A DNA stretch of 8,027 nt, from positions 1 through 8,027 of the forward strand of contig JAQTRB010000057.1 of NCBI GenBank assembly GCA_028712015.1. The letters run 5' to 3'. Source of the stretch: Syntrophales bacterium. Its GTDB lineage: Bacteria > Desulfobacterota > Syntrophia > Syntrophales > UBA5619. A model generated the notes under the pieces. It ran no database searches. It was not told the origin of the DNA and saw only the letters and a list, made by a program, of their open reading frames with translations. Positions 6,342-8,027 of this stretch are shown in pieces. Every line of letters starts with the position of its first letter. Within the stretch, counting starts at the first letter, position 1. The translations under genes and the position numbers were made by a program.

Positions 6342-8027
6342 GAAAAAAATCAGCCAATCCACCCCCTGGGCAACCGCGCCCGCGTCCTGCTCACCGGCGT
6401 CTTCGGACCCTACGCCCGGGATGACGAATACGGGAGCCGCAGGATCAACCCGATGGAACTCTACCAGAATCAGGTCACCCGCGTCCAGGGGGGATTCTCC
6501 CTGCGGATGTTTCATCGCTCCTTCGGATTGATGATGATCCAGAACAACCTGGACGCCCCCTGCACCCTGCTCGATTTTCCCACCCTGGAGAGGTTCACGG
6601 CGGAAATTACGGACAACCGATACGACGTCATCGGGATCGGCGCCATCGTCCCGAACATCGGCAAGGTCCGGGAGATGTGCCGGCTGATCCGGCGGCATCG
6701 GCCGGGCGCGACGATCGTCATCGGCGGCCACATCAGCAACAAGGAAGGTCTCCGCGAGCTGATCGACGCGGACCATATCGTGCGCGGGGAGGGCATCCGC
6801 TGGTTTCAGCGCTATCTGGGTCAGGACGATCGCGGGCCGATCAAGCACCCCCTCGCAATCTCGGGCTTCGGCGGGAGGACGATGGGGATCGACCTCGGCA
6901 ACCGTCCCGGCGAAACGGCGGCGATCCTGATTCCGTCGGTCGGCTGCCCGGTGGGCTGCAACTTCTGCTCCACCTCCGCCCTCTTCGGGGGTAAGGGGAA
7001 ATTCGTCAATTTCTTCGAAACCGGCGATGAACTTTTTGCCGCCATGTGCGAGATGGAGGAAAAACTCAGGGTGAAGTCCTTTTTCACGCTGGATGAAAAT
7101 TTTCTCCTTCACAAGAAGCGGGCGCTCCGGCTCCTGGAGCTGATGGAGGCCAACGGGAAAAGCTGGGCCATCTACGTCTTCAGCTCGGCCCGCGTTTTGC
7201 AGTCCTATACGATCGATCAACTGGTCAGGCTGGGGATCGGCTGGGTCTGGATGGGGCTGGAAGGGGAGGAGAGCGCCTACAACAAACTGAACGGCGTGGA
7301 TACGCGGGCGCTCGTCACGCTGCTGCAGGATCACGGGATCCGGGTATTGGGTTCATCGATCATCGGCCTCGAAGGCCACAGGCCGGAAAACATGGACGCG
7401 GTCATCGATTACGCCGTCAGCCACGACACGGTTTTCCACCAGTTCATGCTCTACACGCCGATTCCGGGTACGCCGCTGTACGAACAACACAAGCGGGACG
7501 GATCGCTTCTTCCGGAGACGGAATTTCCCGCCGCCGACGCCCATGGACAGTACCGCTTCAATTACCGCCACCCGTATATCCATGACGGTCAAGAGGAAAA
7601 ATATCTTCTGGACGCTTTCGGGCGGGACTTTGCGGTGAACGGTCCCAGCCTGCTCCGGATGATTCGGGTGCTGTTGAACGGTTGGCGGAGGTACCGGGAC
7701 GATCCCCGCCCCCGCATCCGGAACCGGGTCGCCTGGGAGGCGTCCCCGCTGCGATCGATCTATGCCGGCGCCGTCTGGGCGATGCGGAAGTGGTATCGAA
7801 GCGAACCGCGGCTGGCCGAAAAAGCGGACCGTCTGCTGAAGGATATCTACGCGGACTTCGGCTGGAAAGCGCGCATCGCCGCGCAACCTCTCGGATGGTT
7901 TGCCTGGTTCATGCTGAAGCGGGAAGAGGCGCGGCTTGCCGCGGGCTGGATGTATGAACCCCGTTCCTTCGTTGAGAAAAACGAGGCGGCCCGGGCGCTG
8001 GAGAAGAAGCATCTCGCCGGATTCAAA
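6339..8027 (+). CDS. B12-binding radical SAM protein, C-terminus beyond the window (partial)
   Basis: At least 563 residues are encoded and the frame remains open at the window edge. The N-terminal part (about 14-165) has a cobalamin-binding Rossmann pattern: YDVIGIGAIVPNIGKVREM (95-113), ATIVIGGHISN (124-134) and IVRGEG (147-152). It lacks the DxHxxG motif, as is usual in B12-type radical SAM enzymes. The radical SAM core (about 195-400) has the 4Fe-4S motif SVGCPVGCNFC with Cys203, Cys207 and Cys210. It also has FTLDENFL (249-256), a GLEGEESAYNKLNG segment (306-319) and YTPIPGTPLY (372-381), all typical of the class. A basic and aromatic tail of more than 160 residues follows, with no motif I recognise. 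Such enzymes methylate or rearrange unreactive carbons of lipids, pigments, antibiotics or cofactors; the substrate cannot be deduced. It is transcribed away from the two-component operon and shares its intergenic region. No membrane helix is certain; the tail has a hydrophobic stretch near 518-526 that might associate with membranes. Confidence 0.9.
   Translation, partial: MEKNQPIHPLGNRARVLLTGVFGPYARDDEYGSRRINPMELYQNQVTRVQGGFSLRMFHRSFGLMMIQNNLDAPCTLLDFPTLERFTAEITDNRYDVIGIGAIVPNIGKVREMCRLIRRHRPGATIVIGGHISNKEGLRELIDADHIVRGEGIRWFQRYLGQDDRGPIKHPLAISGFGGRTMGIDLGNRPGETAAILIPSVGCPVGCNFCSTSALFGGKGKFVNFFETGDELFAAMCEMEEKLRVKSFFTLDENFLLHKKRALRLLELMEANGKSWAIYVFSSARVLQSYTIDQLVRLGIGWVWMGLEGEESAYNKLNGVDTRALVTLLQDHGIRVLGSSIIGLEGHRPENMDAVIDYAVSHDTVFHQFMLYTPIPGTPLYEQHKRDGSLLPETEFPAADAHGQYRFNYRHPYIHDGQEEKYLLDAFGRDFAVNGPSLLRMIRVLLNGWRRYRDDPRPRIRNRVAWEASPLRSIYAGAVWAMRKWYRSEPRLAEKADRLLKDIYADFGWKARIAAQPLGWFAWFMLKREEARLAAGWMYEPRSFVEKNEAARALEKKHLAGFK

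Noticed and set aside
6336..7334. Open minus-strand frame of about 330 codons opposite the radical SAM gene
   Set aside because: The plus strand encodes a full B12-binding and radical SAM core here; the antisense frame has a repetitive Asp, Ala, Pro and Arg composition and no recognisable fold.

Overview
The window (8,027 bases, GC-rich with many G/C third positions) looks like ordinary chromosomal DNA from a free-living Gram-negative bacterium. The Slt-type murein hydrolase with a signal peptide, the OmpR/PhoB-type two-component pair and the cobalamin-dependent radical SAM enzyme would suit an anaerobic deltaproteobacterium (Desulfobacterota, perhaps Syntrophales-like). That placement is a guess from gene style and not from any marker gene. 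I see no tRNA, rRNA, CRISPR array, insertion sequence or phage gene.

Left part (about 50-3548, plus strand): a good sigma70-like promoter precedes three tightly packed genes. These are ndk (nucleoside diphosphate kinase), a stand-alone and diverged GuaA-type ATP pyrophosphatase with no glutaminase domain, and slt (exported lytic transglycosylase). The second and third genes overlap as ATGA, so they are probably translationally coupled. The first two both belong to purine nucleotide chemistry; the third is a cell-wall enzyme whose link to them is not obvious.

Middle (3632-4357, plus strand): a RraA-like / HMG-aldolase-fold protein with its own strong ribosome binding site follows 83 bases after slt. 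It converges on the next block across an 80-base gap.

Right-centre (4438-6133, minus strand): a histidine kinase gene is followed by its response regulator gene with a 14-base overlap, forming a classical two-component operon. The kinase has two membrane helices, only about 25 extracytoplasmic residues and no HAMP or PAS domain visible, so its signal is unclear.

Right end (6134-8027): a 205-base divergent intergenic region carries an AT-rich island with a perfect 9-base direct repeat at 11-base period, a layout expected of an OmpR/PhoB-class operator. From it a B12-binding radical SAM gene runs rightward on the plus strand from a TTG start and leaves the window still open. The most noteworthy points are the stand-alone GuaA-like protein, the putative operator between the two-component operon and the radical SAM gene, and the unassigned C-terminal tail of the radical SAM protein. 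I did not find a clear novel multi-gene system.
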